64,000 nucleotides of DNA from Nymphaea colorata (GCF_008831285.2 NC_045151.1:10096571-10160570), one strand, 5' to 3'. Shown: positions 46,579 through 60,293, counted from the stretch's first letter. Translations and numbers: made by a program. The notes: generated from the letters alone by a model not told the origin.

Positions 46579-47596
46579 GCAGCTGCTGTGACGAGTTGTT
46601 CCTGAGCAGATCCTGCATTTCTGAAGAGCGTGCTGCCGGCGCTGAATGGGGCACCTGTTTCCCCCTATTTCATCAATCAACAGGGGTTCAATTGATCCTT
46701 GGTGACGCTTCTAAACCTACTGAGATCTCCATATATCCCTGTATCATTGCCTGCTGTGAATGCTGGTTCCTGTAAGCTGCTGCTACAGGAATTATCAGGC
46801 GATGAGGGACTGTCCAGCAGGAAGGTCGACGAGCTGCTGAGGAGCTGAACATTGCAAGGACGAGCACTGGTGTCTAACCAGCGTCTGCTACTTCCTAATT
46901 CAATAAAAAACAGGGGTTTCCACTGAGATTTAGGGAAGTGCAAAACCTCTTGTATTACTGTACTTCTGATTGTATCGATTGGTGATCTGCTGTATTCTCT
47001 TGGCTCAGCTGGAAGATCACTGCCTTGCTGCTCGTGAGAAACAAACCTGTGGAGAATTGCTGAATACCAAGGATATAATTGGGTTTCTTCCTCGGTGAGT
47101 GCTGGACTAGCTTCAGCAAGGTACATGCGAACCCCCTATAGTTGCGTGGGAGGGTGTATTTCATTTCCAGCCAACCTTCGGGTTTGCAGATGTAAGGAAT
47201 CCTCCAAAGCTCGGTCAGCTGAGGACACATTCCCAAGATGCTGGACTTACCTAGGGCGAAGGGTGTGGATTGCTCGTTCTAGGGATTGTATGAATGGTTT
47301 GACATGGATGTTGTGATTTTTGAGTGAGGAAGAATTCAATCTTGTATCGAGAACACTTGTAAAGCCTCACATCCCCACTCTTGATTGTAGTAGGTTGAGA
47401 CTTGGGAGGGAACTCTACATGTATATAAGTCCTAAGGGATAATTTCAGTCAGGGTTTCTGTCCGACTTGGGATTGAATTTGTATTCCCTATTATTTAAAC
47501 CTCCCTCGACGTGTCCGTCCCCTATATATCTTGGGAAGCGACTGCAACTTGGTGACTTTTCAACAGCTACAAGGGCAGGCCGCATCAAGTGGTATA
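46579..47596 (+). mobile_element. ~1-kb GC-richer insertion, possibly part of an LTR retrotransposon
   Basis: Replaces the TA/GT tract found at 7,456 between B and L. Composition is near balanced, unlike the host. Possible retroelement signs: TATATAAG (47,420-47,427), and near its right end GCATCAAGTGGTATAAG, where TGGTAT resembles the start of an initiator-methionine tRNA primer site. The match stops after six bases and no second LTR is present. The longest frame is 149 codons on minus (47,126-46,677) with no domain I recognise; a shorter one overlaps it. Class uncertain. Confidence 0.45.
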
Positions 47597-48321
47597 AGGG
47601 AGAGAGAAAAAATTGGTAGGTGCAAAACCAGTAGGTGCTCTAAGGAATAATTTTGTCCACTTATTGTTCGAAAATGAATGGTTGAGAAAAAAAATTGAGC
47701 AAAAAAAGAGTTTCTAATTAGTGTTTTAATTACTAAAATACCTTTCTCAGTTTTTTCTGAGTGGTCCATCTTGGAAAGAGAACGGCTAAAATGATTTTAT
47801 AGGTCTCATACTTACCTACATATGTATATATAAATATACATGCACACAGAGATATATAAATAGTAATTAATCTTATACATAGAGAGAAAAAAAGAGGTTC
47901 ATTAAACAACATTGATGTAGATTTTGTTGATAATAAATTGTTTACACAACTAAGGAAAAAATCATTCTTTTTAAGAAAAACTAAATGGCAAAAAGAAAAA
48001 TTTTGTGACTCCTAAACATCAATGAATGAACCAACCAATTTGGGGAGCATCTCTTTGAAGAAAGTGGAGGCCACCTGGACAGGATAACAAGACTGTAACC
48101 AAAGATAGGGAAAAAAATGTCAAATTATGCAATTGATAGAAAGATCTCAAAATCATTATTCTTCAATACATTAAAAAAAAATTAAAGTGATCTACATTTT
48201 CGTTAAAATTGAAACTATGGTTTGGCCCCGTTATAAAATTCCCAACTCCACCCCTGATCCCAACTATTAAATTGATACATCAACAACCAAATGAATGACT
48301 CTGATGCCATTGAGAAGCCTT
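47597..48321 (+). repeat. L and V blocks
   Basis: L, then V ending AATTCCCAACTCCACCCCTG. V is in the opposite orientation to 26,038-26,569, as expected from the inversion. No gene. Confidence 0.62.
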
Positions 48322-48778
48322 TAGGCCACGTTTGGTTGCATTGGAGATCGAAGGTGATTTCAGATCCGATCTTTTAGGATTTGGGGCTTCTCAAATAGCC
48401 TGTCTCGCAAACAACGCCTCTCTTTGCCGGTCAGCAAACCATCAACCAGATGCCTCTCTCACAATGGCAGGAGGGGTCCCATCTGAGATTCTCATCTGGA
48501 TCAGTCTGACCACCCCTTCTTCAGGCATGAAATCTGCTGATTTTGATATTCTCGCAGATTTGAAATCCAAATATCTTAGATCTGACATTTGTTAGAAATT
48601 TGAATTTTATGGTAGATCCAACACCTGGATATCATATTTGAGGCAGCCATTTGGGATCACAAATCCAAGTTGCATAGGGTTTACTATTTAGACAAGAAGT
48701 GGATTTTATAGCAATTCATCAGCATTAAGGATCTCAAAGCTATGCTTTTTTTTTGAGCGAATATTTTTTTCTCAATTG
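48322..48778 (+). mobile_element. MITE-C copy 3, right end missing
   Basis: Keeps the left terminus (TAGGCCACGTTTGGTTGCA) and is cut at TTTTTTTCTCAATT by the joint to the spacer copy. Contains the 87-codon frame 48,332-48,595. Confidence 0.62.
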
Positions 48779-48822
48779 CTATTAATTGCGATTGTCTTTT
48801 AATGTAATGTTTGCAGTTTTTA

Positions 48823-48877
<55 letters not shown>

Positions 48878-48962
48878 ATATATTCTGCATTTTCTTCTCA
48901 AATGGTGATTTAGTAGAAGGTAAAAGGAGAGACAAACATGATAAAGGTTATACACAAAATGA
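48779..48962 (+). repeat. I fragment and (GT)n(TA)n tract
   Basis: GCTATTAATTGCGATTGTC, then GT/TA at 48,823-48,875 and the FB flank. It starts the second copy of the 15.2-18.7-kb spacer. Confidence 0.7.
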
Positions 48963-49483
48963 ATGAGGTATAATATGCAAGGCTTTTGTGCTTCATTTGG
49001 CTTGGACTTTGGGAAGACGGTTAGAAAGTTGCACCCAAGACTCCATGAGACAGGCAATTATACCCAATGTAACAACATTAGCAATAAGCCACTAGTGTGT
49101 CTTTGACCATCTATTGAGAAGCTGAAAATGGCAAAGGAAGGAAGGTATGTATAATTCTATTGTAATTGTAAGCAAAAGTACTGATTGTTCCATGGTTCCA
49201 ATGGTGATCAAACAATGCCTTCCAGCTACGTGATCCCATGTCATGATCAATACTTTTGCTTACAAAAAAATGCAGATAGTAGAATAGAATTAATCTGCAT
49301 GCCTTTTGAATTCTTGCTTTCTTTTTCATTTTCAGCTTCACAATGGAATGAGAAAGACCCACCAGTGTGTTATTGCTAATGTTCTCACATTTTGTCTACC
49401 TGTTTCATGGAGGCTTGGGTAATCCTGACTAACTGTCTTCCTAAAGTCTAAACCAAGTGGAGCATAAAGGCCATGTACCTCAT
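48963..49483 (+). repeat. FB fold-back copy m
   Basis: Close copy of e. The right arm on minus reads NEVHGLYAPLGLDFRKTVSQ and DYPSLHETG; the left arm reads SIEKLKMAKEGR. Confidence 0.87.
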
Positions 49484-50136
49484 TTAAATTAGGATCACTT
49501 TTTAATTTATAATCTCTTATCAAGTAGAAAATGAATTATAATAATTAAACAACAAAAACATGTAATACTAAAAATAATAAATCAATTAACGAATTCTTTT
49601 AAAAAAGTACATGACCATATCGGCCCCCTTTGGCTCTGCCCTTGCTATCATACATTTGCAAGCTCTGTATGATACTTGGATTTGTCCAGCTTCAACAATC
49701 AAATTTATAGAAACAATACATGTCTGTGGAAATATATCGGAAATAAATGTTTTTGGCAACATTATACACATAAGTAAAAAAAAACTCAAATTTCGATGTA
49801 TAAAAAACAATAATGGCAATTTTAGGTTTCAATATGTTGAATAAATTTTTGATGCAACCATGACAAGAATGACAATTTTAGGTTTCAATATTATTGTTTA
49901 CATCGGAGGCCACTTATCATTTACCCCTACCAATTGTACTTTCCAAATTTTGAGTATTTGTATCTAAGTTTTTCTAACATGTGCTTGTGCTTTATTTGAG
50001 AGAATAGGGATGGCTAAAAAAACCAACTTTTTGGAACATTTAAAAACAAAGGTGACATAGACTTTATACAATGGGTGATATGGTTGTAGCACTGGCACAG
50101 CAAATGATTCAAATTTGGAACCTATATGCATAAGTA
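49484..50136 (+). repeat. J remnant, X terminus and shortened B block
   Basis: Copy of 15,861-16,508. No gene. Confidence 0.65.
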
Positions 50137-51005
50137 TCTCGGCCATTGGCAGTAGGTAAATGAGCAGCTCACGTCAATTTCTATCATCTTCTTTGGTTAG
50201 GAGAGGGAGATAGAGGTATTGGTGTGCCTATTTCACCAGACTTTTTCCTATTTCGGCACTCCCTCTTGTTCCTTTCAATGGTGCTCATAAGCTGTAAATT
50301 TTGTGTGTGGACAACAGTCTGCTTTCTTTCCATTTCTCCCAAGGAGTGGAGTTTCCTGAAAACAGTCACAGATAACTATCTTCGGCCCTTATATCATCGA
50401 AATGTATGTTAACTGAATTGGCTGCAACTCAATGCTTCTGTTCTGTTCTGTGGGACCATGTCCATCATCAATAGCAATATCGCCCTTGCATATTGATTGC
50501 GACATGGAAATGGTTCCCTTCACCGTCCATACCATGCGGACAACTGTACCATTTTTTAAAGAGATGTTCCAATGCATGGCTGCCGAAGGACTCTCGAAGA
50601 TGTAATTTAACATTGTGATCTCTTAATTTGTTAGAAATAAATTTTAGGGTCCTTTGGTTTAAGAAAAGTCTCATGATTCGTTCTTTACACTTTGGAATGT
50701 GGATCATCATGCACCGGCCCAAGCTTGAACTTTTGGGCGATGGTGAGCAAATCTTACAAACGATCCATGGGCTTAGATGATATTCATATGATCAAATAAT
50801 GTGAAAAAAAATGAGAAAATTAATATAAAAATTTGAAACAGTACATACAATATTAAAATGTATGTCATATTCCAGAAAAGGATCATAGTAGAATTATAAT
50901 AAAATTGCAAGAATGAGAAATTAAGCCTTGGTTTGTGGCACTGTTGAAGAACTTGGAGTAATCGTGAACACATTTAACAAGGACTAGAAAACTAGCTAAA
51001 GCGGT
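50137..51005 (-). pseudogene. Unidentified captured segment, second copy
   Basis: Copy of 16,509-17,345. The main minus frame is split by a 16-bp difference near 50,610 into 74- and 84-codon frames. The copies also differ around 50,880-50,930 by about 30 bp. No domain recognised. Confidence 0.45.
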
Positions 51006-51105
51006 CAGCCAGAATATATATACATAATGTTTTTTCTTCTCAAAAAGGTGATTTAGTAGAATGTAAAGAGAGCGACAGACATGATAAGGTTATATGCAAA
51101 AAAAT

Positions 51106-51570
51106 TGAGGTATAACATGGCTTTTGTGCTACACTTGATGTGGACTTCGGGAAGACGGTTAGCCAGCTGCACCAAAGACTCCATGAGATAGACAATTATA
51201 CACAATGTAAGAACATTAGCAATCAAACAGTGTTGGGTCTTCCTCAATCCATTGGAAAACTGAAAATGGAAAAGGAAACAAGAATTCACTAGGGATGTAT
51301 AATTCTTTAGTAATTGTAAGCAAAAGTACTGATTGTTCTATGTTTCCAATAGCAATGAAACAGTGCAAACGGTGCCTTTCAGTCTTATTCAGTACTTTTC
51401 TATACAAAAAAAATGCAAACAGGATAATTAATCTACATGCCTTCTAAATTCTTGATTTCTATTCCATTTTCAGCTTGTCAATTGATTGAGATTACTAATG
51501 TTCTTACATTGTGTCTACCTATCTCATGGAGGCTTGGGTAATCTTGACTAACTGCCTTCCTCTACCTCAT
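51106..51570 (+). repeat. FB fold-back copy n
   Basis: Copy of f, with the same shortened right arm. Confidence 0.8.
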
Positions 51571-51766
51571 TCACATATTCAAGAACTTTATAAAGAAGTT
51601 CAATCTGATTGAAAAGGATATACAGTGGATTGTCATTAGTATCAGATACTTATCAGTGTTCAGTTAGTCTGCTTTCTTGAGTAGATCACCAACATGTACT
51701 TTCCAAACTTTCTCTAACTCATCAGAACCATTTTTCGGAGGCAGAAAAGGCTCACCAGATTTCCTG
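51571..51766 (+). other. J remnant and unassigned flank
   Basis: Copy of 17,894-18,088. The minus strand has an acceptor-like TTCAATCAG before an exon-like TTATAAAGTTCTTGAAT. Confidence 0.5.

Positions 51767-51815
<49 letters not shown>
51767..51815. repeat. (TA)n(GT)n microsatellite
   Basis: Nine TA units then about fifteen GT units. Confidence 0.95.
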
Positions 51816-51818
<3 letters not shown>

Positions 51819-52423
51819 TATGTGTATTACGTGCATTGATCATGAGACATTCAATTAATTGTGTTACATGGTTAACAAGGTGTTATTATAAAATAAAATT
51901 TTCAAAATATTTTTACGACAAAATTATGCCATCCCTTCTGAAGTACTTGAATGATATATAATTTAAAATTTTACGCCGAAGAAAAAAAATATGTGGAACC
52001 TTGTGAACTACCTACTAAGTCGATCGATTGGCCAATAACTCAATTCTCTTTGTCCACAAGCTCAATGTATCATGGCTCCTTCCAAGCTTGTTTCACGAAA
52101 AAGAAAAGTTCAGATTTTAATTAATACAAGAAGCATCAGGAGGATTAAAAAAATTAAAACAAGAGCCAATTTAACTCTAGATTTTTTATGTGGTTGGGTA
52201 ATTTTCTCAGCGTCCATCTTGGAAATATCAACAACTAAAATGGTTGTTTATGGATCTCATACCTACAAATATATACATCAGAGAGAAGAAAAAAAAGAGA
52301 ATTATAAACAACATTTATGTAGATTGCGGATAATAAGTCACTAAAAAAATTATCGGTTCACAATATACCGGCTACAAGGATTAAAGAATTATCAATCAAA
52401 GACTCTAAACTGGTTTAGTAGCT
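51816..52423 (+). repeat. C block with 90-codon frame
   Basis: Contains the frame 52,072-52,344 (MAPSKLVSRKRKVQILI..., 90 codons), the sister of 18,400-18,672. No recognised domain. Confidence 0.6.
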
Positions 52424-52610
52424 TTAAAGCTTTTATGTTTTTAAGGGCCATGAAAAATTAAAGAAATGAAACCAATATCTAAAATATTTTGGAATATATA
52501 TGTGAGTATGTATGTATATATATATACACACTCATATATATTCCAAAATATTTTAGATATTGGTTTCATTTCTTTAATTTTTCATGGCCCTTAAAAACAT
52601 AAAAGCTTTA
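52424..52610. repeat. 187-bp palindrome with ~78-bp arms
   Basis: Left arm starts TAAAGCTTTTATGTTTTTAA and the right arm ends with its exact complement. The loop is ~30 bp of TATG/TA repeats. The arm is a relative of N (8,690-8,760). Confidence 0.95.
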
Positions 52611-52899
52611 ATCTCAAAGGCGGCTCAAGCTATATGTGCGTGTTACGTGCATTGATCATGAAACATTTATTAACTTCTTTACATGGTTAACAAGCTGTTA
52701 CTTATAAAAATATATTTTTCACAGTGGTGAACAATTTATGATTTATATTTCTAGGAAAATACGTCTTACCTTGTTACACCAAAGGGGGAAAAAAGTGTCA
52801 AACCTTGTGACCTACCAACTGATTCACCAATTGGCCAATATATAATTGGCCAATGTATATGTATATCTGTATAGTAGTCAATTTTTCAATGCAGCTACT
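52611..52899 (+). repeat. C fragment
   Basis: C-like sequence (TTACGTGCATTGATCATGAAAC) ending at about 52,850 in TATATAATTGGCCAAT. No gene. Confidence 0.55.
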
Positions 52900-53731
52900 T
52901 GTTTATATATATCAATGAACAGTCGTCATTATGAGCATCAATGATGCACCATTTTGTGGTGGGCAATGCTGGAGTCTCCTCAATGTATAGGCGATAGTTT
53001 TTTGGGTAGTTTTTTGGGTGAAAGGTCTTGTTAGGGTAAAAGGTCTGCTCGACATGCCATCCCGCTGTACTTGTATATATGTGACCTCCTTTTTTTAGTG
53101 TAGAAAGTTCTTCAGAATGAAAACTAGCTGCTTACCAGTCCCTATCTTGTTCATTGCGATAACATCTTTTAGAACGGGTATGCAGACAGTTGCAGGTGGA
53201 GAGATTTTAAACACCAACATTTGTGTTCAAGTAGAAACAGGCATAGTAGAGCACTAGTCAATAAATTTCAATAGTTTACGTGAGTGTTCAAGTATCTCAA
53301 CTTAATTAGTCTGCAGTTTCTCCAATTGTGATGACAAATAAAAATGTTATGAAGCTGGCCTTTGAGAGCACCGTTGTAGACATGATTTGTTCAAAATGAA
53401 ATTTGAAGGCACATAATTGGAATTCTCAACCTAACCAGAAGTACACATTTTCTAAAATAAAATAAGATGAAATATATGGTGAAGATTATTAGAATAATGG
53501 ATCATACCCATTATTCCTATCTAGTCATTGCTGGGTACATGGCTTCCTTAGATATAGCAAAGCTATTTTTTGTCTTTTTTTTTAGTACTTTCAATAATGA
53601 AAAATGGTTCAGTAATCAGGCAGATTGGATTTGGATTGGTGTACTATGCATTGTGCTCAAGGCCAAATGCATGTCATATCATATTATTGGTCCTTGATAA
53701 GAAAATTTTCCCCATATTTTCCTCTTTGTCA
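52900..53731 (-). repeat. S block and P/S linker, inverted
   Basis: Mirror of 57,300-58,140. TTTTTTGGGTAG is duplicated at 52,999-53,020. The 76-codon plus frame at 53,467 is antisense repeat. Confidence 0.65.
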
Positions 53732-53894
53732 TAGGGTGTTTAGTAACATGAACATTAACAGGAGTTCTATGAATATATATCAAAATTAGGATAAATTCAT
53801 GAAGCACTACATTTTAGTGTATCAATAGTATGCTATAATCTTTAGAATAGATTTATGAAATATTAAATTAGTGTTAATGTTGGTAAACAGCCCT
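53732..53894 (-). mobile_element. MITE-B copy, inverted
   Basis: AGGGTGTTTAGTAACATGAA to TTGGTAAACAGCCCT. Confidence 0.65.
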
Positions 53895-54384
53895 TTAAAA
53901 CTATGTTAAGGGGCTTTCGATCTTTTCAAACATGCAGACATTCTTTTTCTATTACATTCAATCTACCTTGCTTAAGAATTGGTTTTTGCTGATGCATTGC
54001 ATGTTTGGTGGGGAGACAAGGTCCCATGAAGGTCAATGTATGACTGAAAATTATGGACACATATATGACAAGTGAACTTGCTAGAATTTTTTTTTTAGGC
54101 TTAGAATAATTTCATGACGTCACTAGAAAGGGTGTGTATGAATGGCTATTGTAGGGTGATATCATGGGAAATGTGTGGCCATCAAATGTGGGCATCTTTA
54201 AAATGCATATAATCCTCAAAATACTTGTTTCGAGAGTATTGCATATGATCCTTAACTGGATATTCTTTATTTTTTTCTCTCTTTTTTTAGAACAGTTTAA
54301 TAAGATCTATGAATTATATCAAATATATTGACATCCCTATAAAAATAGACCGTAGATAAAGGTTATGAAAACTACCCAACCATA
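53895..54384 (-). repeat. Q/P/O blocks and end of C, inverted
   Basis: Mirror of 56,590-57,130, ending at ACTACCCAACCATATAAAA. Confidence 0.62.
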
Positions 54385-54521
54385 TAAAAAGAGGGCATTT
54401 GGTACATGAAATACATTGCAAGGATTTTTGGATCCAGCTTCCGAATAGAAGATTTGGACCCAAGTGCTTAAAGAGGGCATTTGGTACATGCAATACATCG
54501 CAAGGATTTTTGGATCAACCA
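54385..54521 (+). repeat. Direct duplication of a 52-bp F/G fragment
   Basis: AGAGGGCATTTGGTACATG...GGATTTTTGGATC occurs at 54,390 and 54,470. It fuses F-like (AGAGGGCATTTGG) to G-like (GCAAGGATTTTTGG) sequence at a rearrangement joint. Confidence 0.8.
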
Positions 54522-54960
54522 ACATTTAAAAGGTATGTATAAGTCTATTGTACTTGTAAGCAAAAGTCTGAATGTTTCATCACTACTGTAGGAACTATGT
54601 AACCTCAAAATCAATAGCTTCTTTTCCTCAATTGGGTGAGTCCAACAAATTCCATGGTCCCAATAGCGATGAAAAAATGTCGTTCAGCTACGTGATCCCA
54701 AGTCACAATCCTGACAGTACAATAGAATTAGTCTACATGCCTTTTGAATTCTTGCTTTCTTTTCCATTTTCAGCTTCTCAATGGACTTAGAAAGACCCAT
54801 CAGCGTGTTATTGCTAATGTTCTTACGTCGTGTCTATCTGTCTCATGGAAGCTTGGGTAATCCTGACTAACTGTTTTCCTGAAGTCTAAATCAAGTGAAG
54901 AACAAAGGCCACTTTCCTCATTCACATATTCAAGAACTTTATGAAGACAATCTGACTGAA
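54522..54960 (+). repeat. FB copy o, left arm missing
   Basis: Begins at the intron side of the left arm (AAAAGGTATGTATAAG) and keeps the centre and a complete right arm with the full exon. Confidence 0.82.
54741..54955 (-). pseudogene. MAP65-family exon, full length between splice sites
   Basis: 215 nt on minus. Acceptor TATCCTTCAG, then SDCLHKVLEYVNE, DFRKTVSQDYPSFHE, then a frame change and SPIE/SKSIEKLKMEKKAR-like residues to AAAAG|GCATGT. SD-x-L-x-KVLE-x-V is the MAP65 N-terminal end of this exon, here better kept than in copy j. Not expressed as a protein on its own. Confidence 0.8.
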
Positions 54961-56259
<1,299 letters not shown>

Positions 56260-57133
56260 CAAGGATAACAAGGTGTTACTTATAAAATAATTTTTTCAAA
56301 GAGGTGAATGGTGTATCATTTATATTTTTACGAAAAAATATGTCATACCTTGTGAAATACTAGAATGATATATAATTTGTTTTTACATTGAAGAAAAAAA
56401 AAATTCTGTCGAACCTTGTGAACTACAAACTAAATCGAACAATCAGACAATAAATCAGTTCTCAAAGTCCTCATGCTCAATAAGTATGTACTTTGGTAGC
56501 CTGTTTTACGAAGAGAAATTAGGATTTCTGTTAAAACAAGAAGCATAAGGAGGATTAAAGGACTTAAAATAAGAGTGAAATTAGCTCCAAATTTTATATA
56601 TGGTTGGGTAATTTTCAGAACCTTTGTCCATGGTCTATTTTTTTATACGGATGTCAACATATTCGATATAATTCAGAGATCTTATTAAACTGTTCTAAAA
56701 AAAGAGAAAGAAAACAAAGAATATCCAATTATCATATGCAATACTCTTGAAACAAGTAATTTGAGGATTTACGTGTTTTTAAAGACACCCACATTTGATG
56801 ACCACACATTTCCCATGATATCACCCTACGATAGCCATTCAAACACACCCTTTCTGGAGACGTCATGAACTTATTCTAAACCTAAAAAAAGCTACCAAGT
56901 TCACCTATCCTATGTGTGTCCATATTTTTCAGTCATACATTCACCTTGATGGGACCTTGACTCCCCACCGATCATGCTATACATCAGCCAAAACCCAATT
57001 TTTTTAAGCACGATAGATTGAATGTAACAGAATAAAATGTTTGCATGTTCGAAAAGACCAAAAAGCCCCTTAATTCAGTTCTATTTTAAAAACTAAGAGC
57101 AATGATAAAATTAGAGTATAAAAAATTTCATAA
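56260..57133 (+). repeat. C, O, P and Q blocks
   Basis: The C copy has lost the MAPSK start (TTTGGTAGCCTGTTTTACG), so no frame opens here. No gene. Confidence 0.65.
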
Positions 57134-57294
57134 AGGGCCGTTTGGTAACATTAACAGTAGTTTAGTATTTCATAAATCTATTTTAAAGATTATAGCATAC
57201 TGTTGAAACACTAAAATGTAATGCTTCATGAACCTATCCTAATCTTGATATATATTCATAGAACTCCTCTTAATGTTCTTGTTGTTGAATACCC
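57134..57294 (+). mobile_element. MITE-B copy (~161 bp)
   Basis: AGGGCCGTTTGGTAACATTA to TTGTTGAATACCC. Confidence 0.65.
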
Positions 57295-58249
57295 AATGAC
57301 AAAGAGAGAAAATATAGGGAAAATTTTCTTTTCAGGGCCCAATAATATGGTGTGACACACATTGGGTCTTGTGCACACTGCATAGTACACCAATCCAAAT
57401 CCAATCATCCCGATTACTGAACCATTTTTCATTATTGAAAGAACTATTAAAAAAAGGCAAAAAACAACTTTGCTATATCCAGGGAAGCCGTGTACCCATC
57501 AATGACTAGATAGGAATAACGGGTATGATCCTTTATCCTAATAATCTTCACCATATATTTCATCTTATTTTATTTTAGCAAATATATACGTCCAGCTAGG
57601 TTGAGAATTCCAATTATGTGCCTTCAAATTTCATTTTGAACAAATCACATCTCCAGCAAATCACCATATATTTTAACCGTTTCATTTGTCATCACAGTTT
57701 GAGAAAATGCGGACTAATTAAGTTGAGATACTTGATCATTCATGTAAACTATTGAAATTTTAATGATTAGTGCACCACTATATGGGTTTCTATTTGAACA
57801 CAAACGATGGTGTTTAAAATCTCTCTACCTGCAACCATCTGCATACCCGTTCTAAAGGACGTTATCGCAATGGACAAGACAGGGAGGTTAGCAGCTAGTT
57901 TTCATTCTGAACAACTTTCTATACTACAAAAAAGGAGGTCACATATATACAAGTACAGCAGGATGGCATGTCAATGAGACCTTTTACCCTAAGAAGACCT
58001 TAAACCCTAAAAAGGCAAGGGCATATGTTTAGACTTCAGTCTTTAGTCAAGCAGTGGATCTTTCTACTCACCCAAAAAACCATCACCTAGTCATTGAGGA
58101 GACTCCAGCATTGCCCACCACAAAATGGTGCGTCATCAATGCTGATAATGACAACCATTCATCGAGATATATAAATAAACATCTGCAATGCAAAAATACC
58201 CACTGATGCTCATTAAGGCGTCGGCCCATCAAGAAACAAACCAGTTGTG
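57295..58249 (+). repeat. P/S linker and S block
   Basis: Sister of 38,190-38,930 and mirror of 52,900-53,731. No gene. Confidence 0.65.
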
Positions 58250-59084
58250 ATTTTTAATATCTTAAAACCGAATTGTTGGGTGACAGATAAGTGGTGAATT
58301 GATCTCAGTTCTACAACTTTAAAGTAAATAAAAGTATGCATCATACTCATGTGACAGACTGTAAATTATATCTTAAAAAATATCTTGACGGCACAACGTT
58401 TCTTAAGGGCTTGTTTGGCAATCAGAATAGTAATACATGCATGTATCTGTCTTAAAAATAGAGGGACATTCATATAGTACTATGACATAACGTTTCATGA
58501 GTAGTTTCTCCAATTATTAATGCTGATACATGAAACAGTGTGTTATTGTAATTATACCCTAAATTAAGAGGGACATGAAACTATGTTTGCCATGTAAATA
58601 GGCCAATAAGCACCTCCTCCCATCTCTAGCCCGGTTTTGGACTACATTGTGGTCAGCATGTAGCAGCACACTCTTCAACCCAGTCCATTAATTTTACAAA
58701 GCCTAAGAATTCTTTTTCTCAATGTCACGTTCAACTCTTTTCTTGTAGTAGCACTCTGTCAGCCGAATGAACACACTAAGTCATGAATTAGCATACTAAT
58801 TACAGCAATTTCAGTTACTATTAGTTGGGTCCACCATTTTCCATGGTACTTAATAGGACATGATACAGTGTGCAAAAAGCTGCCGATGCACACTAATTAA
58901 ACCTTTTGCTTTTATTACTCAAGTAAAAATATGAAAAAAAATATGTTGTGGGTCATCAATTTGGCACAACTGAATCAAACCAATATAAATCACATTAACG
59001 ATCCCGGGAGATGATTAAAATGCCCATCAAATTTTTCTCCTTGTTTCACGTTGGATCAAGCATGTGTCGTTGAATATGCCTACA
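58250..59084 (+). repeat. T block with truncated MITE-D
   Basis: Copy of 38,931-40,100 without the 360-bp insertion. MITE-D starts at 58,407 (GGGCTTGTTTGGCAATCAG) and lacks its right end. Confidence 0.62.
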
Positions 59085-59265
59085 CCAATGCGCAAAGCGA
59101 TATGTGCCACAAAAATGTTGGTGAGACATTTTCTTCACTGATGGCCTCCATAGCCGTCAGTAAAAGATTTCCGACATTTTATTTGCCGTTGTCCTCTACA
59201 TAAATCAGTAAAACTTTTGCTGACATTTTGAGGTTGTCAGTAAATCCACCTTTTTTTTTATAAGG
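59085..59265 (+). mobile_element. CACTA-like subterminal fragment, second copy
   Basis: Same motif cluster as 40,100, more decayed (CCGTCAGTAAAAGATTTCC; GTCAGTAAATCC). Confidence 0.35.
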
Positions 59266-59609
59266 CATGGGTTTCTCATAGTGGTTCAACTAGGACTTGG
59301 GTCCAGATCTTCTACTTGGAAGCAGGATCCGAAAATCCTTGTGATGTTAGTAGGGGAAACTACATACCTCTTCCAAATTTATAGTAGAATAAGGAATATT
59401 TCTGGAAAATGAAGAAGGCAAAAGGGACACCATAAATCAAAGCCAATTCTATTAATTGGGATTGTTATTCAATGTCAACTTCCACTATTTAGCCCCCCCC
59501 GCCCCAACACACACACACACAGATATATATAATGCTTTTTATTCTCAAAACGGTGGTTTAGTGGAATGTAAAGACAGAGACAGACATGATAAGCTTATAT
59601 TCAAAATAA
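59266..59609 (+). repeat. G/I blocks and (C)n(CA)n tract
   Basis: Copy of 40,291-40,741. The compound tract (59,494-59,530) is far shorter than its sister. Confidence 0.65.
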
Positions 59610-60115
59610 ATTAGGTATAAAATGGCTTTGTGATTCACTTGATGTGGACTTTGGGAAGACGATCAAACAGCTGCGCCCAAGACTCCATGAGACATGCAAA
59701 TTATACAGAATGTAAGAACATTGGCAATAAGACAGTGGTGGCTCTTTGTCAATCTATTGAGAAGCTGAAAATGGCGAAGGAAGCAACAGTTCAAAAGGTA
59801 TGTATACTTCTATTGTAATTGTAAGCAAAAGTACTGATTGTTCCATGTTTCCAATAGTGACAAAACAATGTCTTTCAATCACAATCAATACTTTTTCTTA
59901 CACAAAAATGCAGACAGTAGAATAGAATTAATCTACACACCTTCTGAATTCTTGATTTCTTTTCCATTTTTAGCATCTCAATGAACTGGGAAAGACCCAC
60001 CAGCATGTTATTGCTAACGTTCTTACATTGTGTCTACCTGTCTCATGGAGGCTTGGGTAATCCTGACTAACTGTCTTCCTAAAGTCTAAACCAAGTGAAG
60101 CACAAAGGCCATGCA
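59610..60115 (+). repeat. FB fold-back copy p
   Basis: The left arm has a long open frame (59,630-59,818), with MAP65-like residues from NYTECKNIGNKTVVAL through SIEKLKMAKEATVQK to AAG|GTATGT. The right arm reads GLCASLGLDFRKTVSQ on minus. Confidence 0.86.
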
Positions 60116-60128
60116 CCCACTGTGCCAA

Positions 60129-60293
60129 GCAGAGGTAGAGCTAGGAATTTTTTATTAGAATGGCCAAACCGTAGTTTTAAAATTTTGACGAGGGTTGAAA
60201 TGTAACTTTTCAACAATTCTATACATGGTAAGTGAAATTACATATAGATTTTTTCTATGACCCCAATCGGCCTCCCTTAGCTTTGCCCTTGCT
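60129..60293 (+). mobile_element. X MITE (~165 bp)
   Basis: GCAGAGGTAGAGCTAGG to GCTTTGCCCTTGC. Confidence 0.58.

Noticed and set aside
46677-47126. 149-codon minus frame, the longest in the window
   Set aside because: Lies inside the foreign insertion, overlaps a 93-codon frame, and shows no domain or splice context I recognise. Kept only as part of the insertion.
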